NCBI RefSeq assembly: GCF_029893355.1
Contig: NZ_JARZAI010000023.1
Location: forward strand, 1-64,000
Length of the DNA: 64,000 bases
From: Kitasatospora sp. MAA4
GTDB lineage: Bacteria; Actinomycetota; Actinomycetes; Streptomycetales; Streptomycetaceae
Direction of reading: 5' to 3'
Shown here: in pieces, positions 1 to 7,959 of the stretch
Layout: each line of letters opens with the position of its first letter
Position numbering within the stretch: the first letter of the stretch is position 1
Notes under the pieces: generated by a model
Seen by the model: only the letters and a program-made list of their open reading frames with translations
Database searches by the model: none
Told to the model about the DNA's origin: nothing
Position numbers and translations under genes: made by a program

Positions 1-240
1 GAATCTCCAACCCCGATCAGAGATCGAGGCCGGGGATGTCAACATATCTGGCGTTGACTTTTGGCACGCTGTTGAGTTCTCAAGGAACGGACACTGTCTT
101 CAAGCCGCTCTCGCAAGCTCTCCGAGTGTTTCGTTCTGCGCTAAGCTTATCAGATAAGTTTCACTCCGTTTTACCCGGAGTTTCGCTTTATCTTCCTTGC
201 CCTTCGGCGCTTCCAGACTCTATCAGGTTTCCCTGACCGC
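1..240 (-). promoter_or_regulatory. rRNA operon leader and promoter region (16S lies off the left edge)
   Basis: Read on the minus strand, bases 110 to 1 match from memory the conserved leader found upstream of 16S rRNA in Streptomyces: a boxA-like TTGAGAACTCAA at 83-72, then the CAGCGTGCCAAAAGTCAACG segment running to about 53. GTCAAC (38-43) and GTTGAC (53-58) form an inverted repeat inside it. Farther upstream are AT-rich hexamers suited to promoters, such as TGATAGAGT at 225-217 and a perfect CTTATC-A-GATAAG palindrome at 146-158. I infer several tandem promoters driving a 16S-23S-5S operon to the left of base 1. Individual promoters are not resolved. Confidence 0.78.
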
Positions 241-423
241 CTTTTCCCGCCGGCCGCATCTGAATATTCCTGCCGACCTGCCCGATTGGGCCGGTCAACG
301 ACGCGACCGTGGAACTGTACGTGGCCCGCGGCGCCCCAGGCAAATCCGCTCCGCAGACGCCTCGGGCCCGGTCTTCCGCCCTCCCGGAGGAGGCAGGGAA
401 CGACCGGGCCCAAGGGCGATGAC
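241..423. other. Spacer between rRNA promoter region and DUF3710 gene
   Basis: No gene seen here. The stretch separates the 3' end of the DUF3710 gene (minus, ends 424) from the rRNA promoters on the same strand. The C/G-rich run at about 370-415 has partial inverted repeats (for example CGGGCC near 362 and 410) that could end the DUF3710 transcript, but none is a clean terminator. Confidence 0.4.
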
Positions 424-1242
424 TCAGCGGACTTCGGTGATCTCCGGGCCGCGCGCGAACGGGCTCAGCGTCGCGTCACCAAAACGCGAGGCCTCGGCCT
501 CGGGGGTGCCGACACCGCCGTCCGCCACCATCTGGGCGTCCTCCGGCAGCTTGAGCACGATCGGGTCGCGCGGAGCCATCGGGGTCTCGCCCCGGACGAC
601 CACGGTCTGCCGGAAGACCTGCTCCAGCACGCTCGCGGACTCCGGTTGGACTGCTGCCTGACCAGAGATGACGCCGCGCAGGAACCAGCGCGGGCCGTCA
701 CAGCCGACGAAGCGCACCAGCTGCACGCCGTGCGTGCCGTCGGGCAGCTGCACCGGAACCTGGGCGCGGAGGTGCCAGCCCAGCGGGCCCTCCTCCTCCT
801 CGACCAGTCCGCCCTGCGAGGTGATGCCGTTGGCGATCTCCTCGCGGACCTCGCCCCAGATGCCCTCGGACTTGGGGGCGGCGAAAGCCTGCAACTGGAT
901 GGCGCTGTTGCCGAGCACCAGGGTGGCCGCGACGATCGCGTCGCCCGCCACCTCCACCCGGAGCTCCATGCCCTCGACGCCCGGGACCAGCAGACCGCCC
1001 AGGTCGACCCGGCCCTCCTCGGGGCTCTCCAGCTCGGAGTGGTCCCACGGACCGTCCGGGCGGGGGGCGGGCGGCAGGCCCACGCGGTCGGCCGGGTCCA
1101 CCTCCAGCTCCTCGGCGTCGGTCAGCGGCTCGCTCTCGGAGTCGGCGAAACCTTCGACGTCATCGGCCGTCTCGTCGGCGCTGATGGCGTCCTCGGTGAG
1201 CGGCTCGACAGCGTCCTCGCTCTTTTGGCGACGACGGAACAC
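424..1242 (-). CDS. DUF3710 domain-containing protein
   Basis: About 272 residues. The first 70 residues are very acidic and low in complexity, followed by a compact domain that matches the actinobacterial DUF3710 family by its conserved WGEVREEIA and GPRWFLRG segments and by its position next to dut. Function unknown. The frame is open to a TTG at 1266, but I choose GTG at 1242, giving MFRRRQK, because GGAAGG lies about 9 bases upstream; GTG at 1248 would be too close to it. It lies 57 bases downstream of dut on the same strand, so probably co-transcribed with it. No signal peptide or membrane segment is visible. Confidence 0.8.
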   Translation of the reverse strand: MFRRRQKSEDAVEPLTEDAISADETADDVEGFADSESEPLTDAEELEVDPADRVGLPPAPRPDGPWDHSELESPEEGRVDLGGLLVPGVEGMELRVEVAGDAIVAATLVLGNSAIQLQAFAAPKSEGIWGEVREEIANGITSQGGLVEEEEGPLGWHLRAQVPVQLPDGTHGVQLVRFVGCDGPRWFLRGVISGQAAVQPESASVLEQVFRQTVVVRGETPMAPRDPIVLKLPEDAQMVADGGVGTPEAEASRFGDATLSPFARGPEITEVR

Positions 1243-1299
1243 GGTCACTGTCCTTCCCGGTCGCAAGACCGATGCGAATACCTGAGCGGCTGCGGTCCC

Positions 1300-1767
1300 T
1301 TAGACCGCGGCATGGCCACCGGTCGACCCGAACCCGCCTTCGGCTCGTGCAGACCCGGGCAGTTCGGCCACCTCGTGGAAGCGGGCCTTCTCGACCTGCT
1401 GGATCACCAGCTGAGCGATACGGTCCCCACGGCGGAAGCTGACCCGCTCACGCGGATCCAGGTTGACGACGATCACCTTGATCTCACCACGGTACCCGGC
1501 ATCGACCGTCCCTGGGGCGTTCACGAGCGCAACTCCGCAACGAGCTGCCAGTCCTGAACGCGGGTGGACGAACGCGGCGTAACCATCCGGCAACGCGATG
1601 GCGACACCGGTCGGGATGACCGTCCGCTCGCCGGGTTCCAGGTCCGCGTCAGCGGCGGCGCAGAGGTCCGCGCCGGCGTCGCCCGGCTGGGCGTACGAGG
1701 GCAGCGGAAGATCTGGGTCGAGCCGCCGGATCAGGACATCGATCTGCGGGCGGGCGGTGCTACTCAC
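1300..1767 (-). CDS. dut: dUTP diphosphatase (dUTPase)
   Basis: Hydrolyses dUTP to dUMP and pyrophosphate, keeping uracil out of DNA and feeding dTMP synthesis. 155 residues, normal for the homotrimeric family. All five motifs are visible: PGDAGADL (28-35), HPRSGLA (68-74), VNAPGTVDAGYRGEI (82-96, catalytic Asp89), DRIAQLVI (115-122) and the C-terminal GGFGSTG (144-150) that closes over the nucleotide. The GTG start overlaps the stop of the upstream thioesterase gene (GTGA), with GAGGTG as ribosome site, so translation is probably coupled. Confidence 0.97.
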   Translation of the reverse strand: MSSTARPQIDVLIRRLDPDLPLPSYAQPGDAGADLCAAADADLEPGERTVIPTGVAIALPDGYAAFVHPRSGLAARCGVALVNAPGTVDAGYRGEIKVIVVNLDPRERVSFRRGDRIAQLVIQQVEKARFHEVAELPGSARAEGGFGSTGGHAAV

Positions 1768-2426
1768 GGATTCACCTCGAAGGCTCTGGCACGCATCAAC
1801 AGGTCAGGGTCCCCCAAGGCTGCCTTGATGTCCTCGGGACGACCGTGCGTGGTGAAGTGTTCCAGCTTCACCTGGATGAAGAGTGCCTGCGCCCGGATCG
1901 CGACCGGTCCCTCGGGCCCGCCTATCCGGCCCTCGGCCGCGCAGTAGATCTTCCGGCCGTGCACGCCGGTCGCCCAGGCGTGGATGTGCAGCAGTGAGTC
2001 GACCGGCACCGGCCGGACGAAGTCACTCTCCAGCCGCCCGGTGACCGAGGAGGTGTGCAGCAGCCAGTTGAGCGTGCCGAGGGTCTCGTCCATGGCCGTG
2101 ACCAGCAGGCCTCCGTGGGCCAGCCCGGGTCCGCCCTGGTGGACCGGCCGGACCAGGAACTCGGCCGTGACGTCCACGCCCTCTCCGGCCCGCGCCTCCA
2201 GCTGGAGCCCGCCGCTCTGCTGCGGTCCGCATCCGAAGCAGTGCGCGTAGTGCGAGTTCAGCACCGTGCCGGGAGCCGGGGCCAGCGCGTGGCGTTCCGG
2301 TGTCCGGGCGTCGTCGGGCGGGGTGGCGGGCGAGCGGTAGCCGGTCGCCGGCTGGGAGGGGCGGTCCTGCTCGGCGGGCGCGGCAGAGCCCTGCGGAGCG
2401 GAAGAGGAGGCAAGGGGTCCGGTCAC
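1764..2426 (-). CDS. PaaI-family (hotdog) thioesterase
   Basis: About 220 residues: a disordered Pro/Ala-rich N-terminus of roughly 60 residues, then a single hotdog domain. HGGLLVTAMDETLG carries the His-Gly-Gly and Asp/Glu pattern of the PaaI/4HBT acyl-CoA thioesterase families. An HCFGCGP motif just before the domain is typical of this subgroup. The substrate cannot be told from sequence. I place the start at GTG 2426 (VTGPLAS) rather than the ORF limit at 2474, because TAGGG lies about 10 bases upstream; the extra residues look non-coding. Its stop overlaps the dut start, so the two form an operon. Confidence 0.82.
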   Translation of the reverse strand: MTGPLASSSAPQGSAAPAEQDRPSQPATGYRSPATPPDDARTPERHALAPAPGTVLNSHYAHCFGCGPQQSGGLQLEARAGEGVDVTAEFLVRPVHQGGPGLAHGGLLVTAMDETLGTLNWLLHTSSVTGRLESDFVRPVPVDSLLHIHAWATGVHGRKIYCAAEGRIGGPEGPVAIRAQALFIQVKLEHFTTHGRPEDIKAALGDPDLLMRARAFEVNP

Positions 2427-2533
2427 AGACGCCGACCCTACCGGCCGGTAGGAAACGCCGCACCGGGTGTCCACGGCCGCCGATCCGGGGGGGCTGCGCC
2501 GAGCCGCCGAGGAATCGTGCTCACAATGGGGGC

Positions 2534-2971
2534 ATGTACGACGAACGCCTCACCGCGCCCCGCTCCTGGTGGCTGCTGCCGATCGGCTGCGGCCTCTCGT
2601 TCGGCCTGGTCTTTCTGCGCTTCGGCCCGGTCCCCGGCCTGATCGGCCTGGTGGCGGGAATCGTCGCGGGATCGATGGGGCTCAGCAGCTACGCCTCCGC
2701 CCGGATCCGGGTGGTGCAGGGCTCGCTGGTGGCCGGCAAGGCCCGGATCCCGCTCTCCGCGCTGGGCCGCGCCCAGCCGCTCGACGCCGAGCAGGCGGTC
2801 GCGTGGCGGTCGGTCAAGGCCGATCCGCGGGCCTTCATGCTGCTTCGCAGCTACGTCCGTACGGCACTGCGGGTGGAGGTCACCGACCCCGCCGACCCGA
2901 CGCCGTACCTCTACCTCTCCACCCGGGACCCGGACGGCCTGGCGGCCGCCATCGCGCAGGCCAAGGGCTGA
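2534..2971 (+). CDS. DUF3093 domain-containing membrane protein
   Basis: 145 residues with two hydrophobic segments near the N-terminus (about 13-30 and 33-50), followed by a soluble domain of about 90 residues rich in beta strands. This layout and the MYDERLTAPRSWWLLP start match the actinobacterial DUF3093 family, whose function is unknown. It diverges from the thioesterase-dut operon. Located beside dut in related genomes, as here. A strong hairpin follows 25 bases after the stop. Confidence 0.85.
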   Translation: MYDERLTAPRSWWLLPIGCGLSFGLVFLRFGPVPGLIGLVAGIVAGSMGLSSYASARIRVVQGSLVAGKARIPLSALGRAQPLDAEQAVAWRSVKADPRAFMLLRSYVRTALRVEVTDPADPTPYLYLSTRDPDGLAAAIAQAKG

Positions 2972-2996
2972 CCTGCACAGCAGCGGTACAAAGGCG

Positions 2997-3031
2997 AAGG
3001 GACGGTCCCGCTGAGCGCGGGATCGTCCCTT
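2997..3031 (+). terminator. Hairpin terminator between convergent genes
   Basis: Arms AAGGGACGGTCCCGC (2997-3011) and GCGGGATCGTCCCTT (3017-3031) pair over 15 bases with one G-T wobble and a 5-base loop, followed by TCCTTA. It lies between DUF3093 (plus) and DUF4193 (minus) and can serve both directions. Confidence 0.85.
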
Positions 3032-3173
3032 TCCTTACTGTGTGCGGCCGCAACGGTTGCGGTCGCGAGATCAGCCTCCGGGCCGGTCACCCGGCCCGGA
3101 CGGGGCGGTGTGCCGGGACGGTGACTGTGCCTCGCACAGGGGCCACCGGGCCCGGACCATTGCCGCCCGATGA

Positions 3174-3473
3174 TCAGGCCCCGCAGTCCCGGCAGATCGG
3201 GTTGCCGTTCTTCTCGCTGTACAGCTGGCTGCGGTGGTGCACCAGGAAGCAGCTCATGCAGGTGAACTCGTCGGCCTGGCGCGGCAGCACCCTGACCGAG
3301 AGTTCCTCGTTGGACAGATCAGCGCCGGGCAGTTCGAGGCCCTCCGCCGCTTCGAACTCGTCGATGTCGACCGAGCTGGTCGACTTCTCGTTTCGACGCG
3401 CCTTGAGTTCCTCGATGCTGTCCTCGTTGAGGTCGTCATCGGTCTTGCGCGGGGTGTCGTAGTCCGTTGCCAT
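3174..3473 (-). CDS. DUF4193 domain-containing protein
   Basis: 99 residues, acidic, with MATDYDTPR at the start and a zinc-ribbon-like C-terminus: CMSC near residue 71 and CRDC near residue 95, four cysteines that probably bind zinc. This is the actinobacterial DUF4193 family. Its role is unknown; the size and fold suggest a small nucleic-acid or RNA-polymerase associated protein, but that is inference. Monocistronic, with a long 5' region. Confidence 0.88.
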   Translation of the reverse strand: MATDYDTPRKTDDDLNEDSIEELKARRNEKSTSSVDIDEFEAAEGLELPGADLSNEELSVRVLPRQADEFTCMSCFLVHHRSQLYSEKNGNPICRDCGA

Positions 3474-3944
3474 GTTCGCTCTCCCCCTCTGGGTGTGTGC
3501 GGTATCTCCAGCGCACGTAACGCATGAGGGGCCGGTGTTGTGCCCGACCCGAGGCCGAGATTGTGCCTTACTTCAAGCCCTGTTACTCAATCGACACTCA
3601 GCGACGGGCCCGATCAGGTGATCGAACCACTCTTCCGAGGGCTTGCGCAGTGTTGCCGCCGGAGGTCGACGGTCCACCGGTTTCGAATACGGAAGGTGAT
3701 GGTACGCCTTGCCGGGCCGGTGCGCCAGGCCCCCTCCGCCCAGGTGGGAACCCCGTTTGCCATCCACCTGAGCGGAGTGGCCGCCCCCGGATACGGCTAC
3801 GCTCCGCGATGATCACCACCCGCCGGACGATCACTCAGAGAGATCATCCGAACGAGTGGGGCCGCCAGATGTGACGTTCGTCACGTTGCGGTATTTTTCG
3901 GACGAAACTGCTGGAACCGCCCCGCCCGCCGGCGCCGCCGGAGA
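3474..3944. other. Intergenic region with two palindromes
   Basis: No convincing gene in 471 bases. Two symmetrical elements stand out near the desaturase end: a 27-base near-palindrome at 3824-3850 (11 of 13 pairs; 12 of 13 with a G-U pair when read on the minus strand) and a perfect GTGACG-TT-CGTCAC at 3871-3884. The first may end the desaturase transcript; the second looks more like a protein-binding site. The remaining sequence presumably holds the DUF4193 promoter, but I cannot place it. Confidence 0.5.
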
Positions 3945-4919
3945 CTACTTCCGGGCGGCGTTGGCAGCGCGTCGGGCCAGCAGCGCGGCCTGCCGCTCGT
4001 CGAAGCGGGTGGCCTGGGTGTCCAGGCCCTCCAGGAAGAGGCCGAGCTCCTGCTGGGCCTGCAGGCCGGCCGGGCCGAGGCCGCCGATCTCCATCACCTT
4101 GAGGTGGCGCAGCACCGGCTGCAGCACGTCGTCGTGGTGGATCCGCAGGTTGTAGATGCCGCCGATGGCGATCTGGGCGGCCGAGCGCTCGAAGCCGGGC
4201 ATCCCGTGGCCGGGCATCCGGAAGTCGGTGACGACGTCGCGGACGGCCTGCATGGCCAGGTCCGGAGCGATCTCCAGGGCGGCCTTGAGCAGGTTCCGGT
4301 AGAAGACCATGTGCAGGTTCTCGTCGTTGGCGATCTTCGCCAGCAGCTGCTCGCAGAGCGGGTCACCGGCGTAGTGGCCGGTGTTGCGGTGCGAGATCCG
4401 GGTGGCGAGCTCCTGGAAGGCCACGTAGGCCACCGAGTGCAGCATGCTGTGCGAGTTGTCGGACTGGAAGCCCTCCGCCATGTGCTCCATCCGGGCCCGC
4501 TCCAGGGCCACCGGGTCGACCGCACGGGTCGCCAGCAGGTAGTCCCGCAGGGCGATGCCGTGGCGGCCCTCCTCGGCCGTCCAGCGGTGCACCCAGGTCC
4601 CCCAGGCACCCTCGCGCCCGAACATGGTGGCGATCTCGTGGTGGTAGCTGGGGAGGTTGTCCTCGGTGAGCAGGTTGACCACCAGCGCGATCCGGCCGAG
4701 CGGGGTGACCTTGGACTGCTCGAGCGCCCAGGCCTCGCCGCCGAGCACACCGTCGAAGTCCCGCCCCTGGCTCCACGGGATGTACTCGTGCGGCATCCAT
4801 TCCTTGGCTATGGCCAGGTGCCGGTTGAGCTCGGTCTCGACCACCTCTTCGAGCGCGAGGATCAGTCGGGCATCGGTCCAGACGGTCGAACCGGTGCGCT
4901 GGGCGGGTGCGATGGTCAC
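3945..4919 (-). CDS. Ferritin-like acyl-[ACP] desaturase (DesA family)
   Basis: 324 residues. Soluble di-iron desaturase that puts a double bond into acyl-ACP chains, controlling membrane fluidity; it needs ferredoxin and oxygen. Metal ligands are recognisable as TEDNLPSYH (85-93), EEGRH (116-120, the EExxH motif) and a second ANDENLH near residue 215. The frame is open to 5048, but GTG at 4919 is preceded by AGGAG and by a probable operator, and the extra residues would overlap that operator, so I choose 4919. Single gene; regulation is suggested by the nested palindrome just upstream. Confidence 0.9.
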   Translation of the reverse strand: MTIAPAQRTGSTVWTDARLILALEEVVETELNRHLAIAKEWMPHEYIPWSQGRDFDGVLGGEAWALEQSKVTPLGRIALVVNLLTEDNLPSYHHEIATMFGREGAWGTWVHRWTAEEGRHGIALRDYLLATRAVDPVALERARMEHMAEGFQSDNSHSMLHSVAYVAFQELATRISHRNTGHYAGDPLCEQLLAKIANDENLHMVFYRNLLKAALEIAPDLAMQAVRDVVTDFRMPGHGMPGFERSAAQIAIGGIYNLRIHHDDVLQPVLRHLKVMEIGGLGPAGLQAQQELGLFLEGLDTQATRFDERQAALLARRAANAARK

Positions 4920-4946
4920 GACGGTTGCTCCTGAGGGGACGGGACA

Positions 4947-4977
4947 CTTACGGATGCGTAGGTTACGCCACCGTAAG
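4947..4977 (-). promoter_or_regulatory. Nested 31-bp palindromic operator of the desaturase gene
   Basis: CTTACGG (4947-4953) pairs with CCGTAAG (4971-4977), and inside it GCGTA (4956-4960) pairs with TACGC (4964-4968). Both palindromes share one centre at base 4962. The site sits 28 bases upstream of the chosen GTG. Its size and position fit a TetR-type fatty-acid regulator (FabR/DesT-like) acting on desaturase expression; the regulator is not in the window. Confidence 0.7.
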
Positions 4978-5069
4978 TTGTTCGGACCGCAAATGACAAG
5001 TGCCCTGGCCAGCCCCTTCGCACTGCGCGAGGGGGCGGACCAGGGCAACGAGGGTCGACCGGGACCGAT

Positions 5070-6359
5070 TCAGGCGCCGGGAATCCGCACCCGCATGGTC
5101 AGTCCGCCGCCAGGACGGGTGGACGCCTCGATGGAGCCGCCGTGCGCCCGGATCACCGAGCGGACGATCGACAGGCCCAGCCCCACGCCCTTGTCGCTGC
5201 GCGTGCGGTCGGCGCCCTTGACCCGGCGGAACGGCTCGAAGATGTGCTCCAGCTCGTAGCCGGGGACGACCGGACCGGTGTTGCTGACCACCAGCTCGCC
5301 GAGGCCGCCGGGGCCGATCGTGGTGGTGATCTCCACCCAGCCGTCCGGCAGGTTGTAGCGCACCGCGTTCTGCAGCAGGTTCAGCGCGATCCGCTCCAGC
5401 AGCACGCCGTTGCCCGAGACGGTGGCCGGCGTCAGCGTCGAGCGGATCTCCACCTCGCGCTTGGCCGCCTCCGACCGGATCTGTTCGATCGCGCGTACGG
5501 CCACCTCGGACAGTTCGACCGGTCTGCGGTCGGTCAGCTCGTTGTCGCTTCGGGCCAGCAGCAGCAGACCCTCCACCAGCTGCTCGCTGCGCTCGTTGGT
5601 GGCCAGCAGGGTCTTGCCCAGCTGCTGGAGGTCGGCGGAGGTGTTCGGATCCGACAGCTGCACCTCCAGCAGCGTCCGGTTGATCGCCAGCGGCGTGCGC
5701 AGCTCGTGCGAGGCATTGGCCACGAAGCGGCGCTGGGAGTCGAAGGAGCGGTCCAGCCGGTCGAGCATCCCGTCGAAGGTGTCGGCGAGCTCCTTGAGCT
5801 CGTCGTCCGGGCCGTCCAGTTCGATCCGGCGGTGCAGGTCGGAACTGGCCACCTCGCGGGCCGTCCGGGTGATCCGGCCGAGCGGGCGCAGCACCCGGCC
5901 GGCCATCGCGTAGCCGGCCGCGAAGGCGATCAGCGCGAGCGCCACCAACACGGTCAGCGACTTGCGCAGCAGGGTGTCCAGCGCGGTGTGCGACTGCGAG
6001 TTCTGGATGCTGTCGATGTAGGCGTTGAACTGGGGTCCGGTCAGCAGCTGACCGTCGGCGGTGCGCACCACCACGTCCGGGCTGATGTTGATCTTCGGCA
6101 GGGTGGCCTGTTCGAAGGCCTGCCGGACGAAGAAGTACATCAGCAGCAACAGCAGCACCCCGGCCATCAGGAACATCCCGCCGTAGAGCAGCGTGAGCCT
6201 GATCCTGATCGTCGGACGGAACGGGAGCCAGCTCAGCCCGTCACCCGGCCGGTACTCCTCGGGCTGCGGCCAGCCGGCCGGATGTGGCGGGCGGTCGGGG
6301 CGCGGCGGCACGGTACGGGAGCTGCCGGAGGCCCCGCCGGCGGTGGGCGGGGTGGTCAT
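5070..6359 (-). CDS. cutS: Sensor histidine kinase CutS
   Basis: 429 residues. Cytoplasmic Pro-rich N-terminus (1-50), first membrane segment about 53-79, short extracytoplasmic loop about 80-132, second membrane segment 133-153, HAMP to about 205, phosphoacceptor His218 in ASHELRTP, and an HATPase domain with NAVRYN, GVGLGLSIV near the end. Assigned as CutS from its pairing with CutR and its location between the desaturase and hemH regions as in other Streptomyces. CutRS has been linked to secretion stress and antibiotic production. Unusual: the whole protein contains no cysteine. AAGGGGA precedes the ATG. Encoded 58 bases downstream of cutR. Confidence 0.8.
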   Translation of the reverse strand: MTTPPTAGGASGSSRTVPPRPDRPPHPAGWPQPEEYRPGDGLSWLPFRPTIRIRLTLLYGGMFLMAGVLLLLLMYFFVRQAFEQATLPKINISPDVVVRTADGQLLTGPQFNAYIDSIQNSQSHTALDTLLRKSLTVLVALALIAFAAGYAMAGRVLRPLGRITRTAREVASSDLHRRIELDGPDDELKELADTFDGMLDRLDRSFDSQRRFVANASHELRTPLAINRTLLEVQLSDPNTSADLQQLGKTLLATNERSEQLVEGLLLLARSDNELTDRRPVELSEVAVRAIEQIRSEAAKREVEIRSTLTPATVSGNGVLLERIALNLLQNAVRYNLPDGWVEITTTIGPGGLGELVVSNTGPVVPGYELEHIFEPFRRVKGADRTRSDKGVGLGLSIVRSVIRAHGGSIEASTRPGGGLTMRVRIPGA

Positions 6360-6417
6360 GAGTGTCGTCCCCTTGCGTGGAGAGGCGTGGAGAGTGAGTG
6401 GGAGGGGGAGGCGGGGG

Positions 6418-7071
6418 TCAGATCCGGTAGCCGGAGCCCGGCACGGTGACGATGACGGCCGGGTCGCCGAGCTTGCGCCGCAGCGTCATCACGGTCACGC
6501 GGACCACGTTGGTGAACGGATCGGTGTGCTCGTCCCAGGCCTTCTCCAGCAGCTGCTCGGCGGAGACCACGGCCCCGCCGGCCCGCATCAGGACCTCCAG
6601 GACGGCGAACTCCTTGGGCGCGAGCTGGACGGGCCTGGTGTCGCGCAGCACCTCGCGGCGGCCCGGGTCCAGGGTGATGCCGGCGCGTTCCAGGATGGGC
6701 GGCAGCGGAGCGGTCGAGCGGCGGCCGAGCGCGCGGACCCGGGCGACGAGTTCGCTGAAGGCGAACGGCTTGGGCAGGTAGTCGTCGGCGCCGATCTCCA
6801 GCCCCTCCACCCGGTCGCTGATGTCGCCGGAGGCGGTCAGCATGATCACCCGGGTGGCCAGGCCCTGTTCGACGATGCTGCGGCAGACGTCGTCGCCGTG
6901 CACCAGCGGCAGGTCGCGGTCGAGCACCACGACGTCGTAGTCGTTGACCGCGATCCGCTGCAGTGCGGCCTCGCCGTCGTACACCACGTCGACCGCCATG
7001 GCCTCGCGGCGCAGGCCGGTGGCGACGGCTTCGGCGAGCAGCTGCTCGTCCTCGACGACAAGTACCCGCAC
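6418..7071 (-). CDS. cutR: OmpR-family response regulator CutR
   Basis: 217 residues, matching CutR length. Receiver domain 1-115 with acidic pocket Glu7/Asp8, phosphoacceptor Asp51 and Lys101, then an OmpR/PhoB winged helix ending RRKLGDPAVIVTVPGSGYRI-like. Binds DNA when phosphorylated by the adjacent CutS. First gene of the pair; its promoter lies in the 565-base gap upstream. Confidence 0.83.
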   Translation of the reverse strand: MRVLVVEDEQLLAEAVATGLRREAMAVDVVYDGEAALQRIAVNDYDVVVLDRDLPLVHGDDVCRSIVEQGLATRVIMLTASGDISDRVEGLEIGADDYLPKPFAFSELVARVRALGRRSTAPLPPILERAGITLDPGRREVLRDTRPVQLAPKEFAVLEVLMRAGGAVVSAEQLLEKAWDEHTDPFTNVVRVTVMTLRRKLGDPAVIVTVPGSGYRI

Positions 7072-7636
7072 GGCGGTTTCCCTTCTCTGGCGCGGGCGGT
7101 CGCCGGCGGCTGCCGCGGCCCTGCCCGATCCGCTGTCTCCCGGCCCACCGCGAGGGCCCGGGTGGGCCTGCGGACCCGGGCACCGGAGCCGGGCACGCGC
7201 GGCGGGATCCGGAGGGTCCCGTGGCTCGGGCTACGGCTCCGACGGTCCCTCCATCCTGCCTGGTGCGTGCGTAAAGCACCGGTAAGAGGGGCCGCCGACC
7301 CCCTCCCGGGGCCCGGCGGGCGACCGGCTCCGGCCATCGACGGCAAGGGCGCGGATTGTGACAAAGGCAACTTTCTCGACCTGAGGAGGTTTCCGCGCGA
7401 TGTGGCTGGGGAGGACGATTGCACACCCGCGATCACGCCGTAGGTCGATCGCACCCACCCGCCGCGCGTTTCATCCGCACCGGTCGGGGGATCGCAGTTC
7501 ACGGAGCGGCCCGAGGCCGCAGCAGCGCCGGTGCCGGGGCCAGCCGACCGGTCGGGCGCAACCGAAGGACCTCGCACCTCCCCAAACCGGAGAACGCACG
7601 ACCGCGCACGTCCGACACAGCAAGGGGGCCTGCCGC
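7072..7636. other. Divergent intergenic region between cutR and the small acidic gene
   Basis: 565 bases carrying the outward promoters of cutR (minus) and the small gene (plus). An excellent ribosome site GAGGAGG (7383-7389) precedes ATG 7400, which is in frame with the small gene at 7637 and would add 79 Arg-rich residues. Codon use there is not typical of coding DNA (frequent A or T in third positions), so I treat it as leader sequence. No other feature seen. Confidence 0.45.
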
Positions 7637-7819
7637 ATGGACGCCTTCACCGCCGGAATTCTGCAGCGTATTCAGAACGCCGAGCAGGATCTGCACCGCG
7701 CTCTCGAGTCAGGGGACGAGTTCCTTGCCGAAGTGGAGCAGTCCGAGCTCGACGACCTTCGCCGTCTCGCCGCCGATCACGGCGTCGAAACGGTCTCTGC
7801 TCTGCCCCGTAGCGCCTGA
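7637..7819 (+). CDS. Small conserved acidic helical protein
   Basis: 60 residues, MDAFTAGILQRIQNAEQDLH onward, predicted to be two amphipathic helices with alternating Glu/Leu. Start ATG 7637 has AAGGGG about 9 bases upstream. I have no function for it; the position beside cutR suggests a conserved Streptomyces small protein. A longer form from ATG 7400 is possible. Two hairpins follow. Confidence 0.68.
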   Translation: MDAFTAGILQRIQNAEQDLHRALESGDEFLAEVEQSELDDLRRLAADHGVETVSALPRSA

Positions 7820-7829
7820 CCTGGCGCTA

Positions 7830-7858
7830 CGGACCGGGGTCCCACAGCTCCCCCGGTC
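7830..7858 (+). terminator. Hairpin after the small gene
   Basis: GGACCGGGG (7830-7838) pairs perfectly with CCCCGGTCC (7850-7858), 11-base loop, 11 bases after the stop. Likely the first of two terminators. Confidence 0.6.
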
Positions 7859-7905
7859 CGATCCTCACTCCCCTTCCGGGCCGGTTGACCGGCCCCCTAG
7901 ACGTT

Positions 7906-7941
7906 CCGAGCCCCGGCGCGACCCACTGCGCCGGGGCTCGG
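7906..7941. terminator. Bidirectional terminator
   Basis: CCGAGCCCCGGCGC (7906-7919) pairs perfectly over 14 bases with GCGCCGGGGCTCGG (7928-7941), 8-base loop. Lies between the convergent small gene and the inositol monophosphatase gene. Confidence 0.88.
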
Positions 7942-7959
7942 TCCATCTCCCACAGGGCT

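Noticed and set aside
3524..3874. 116-codon plus-strand frame in the DUF4193-desaturase gap
   Set aside because: No ribosome site, poor third-position GC and no recognisable domain.
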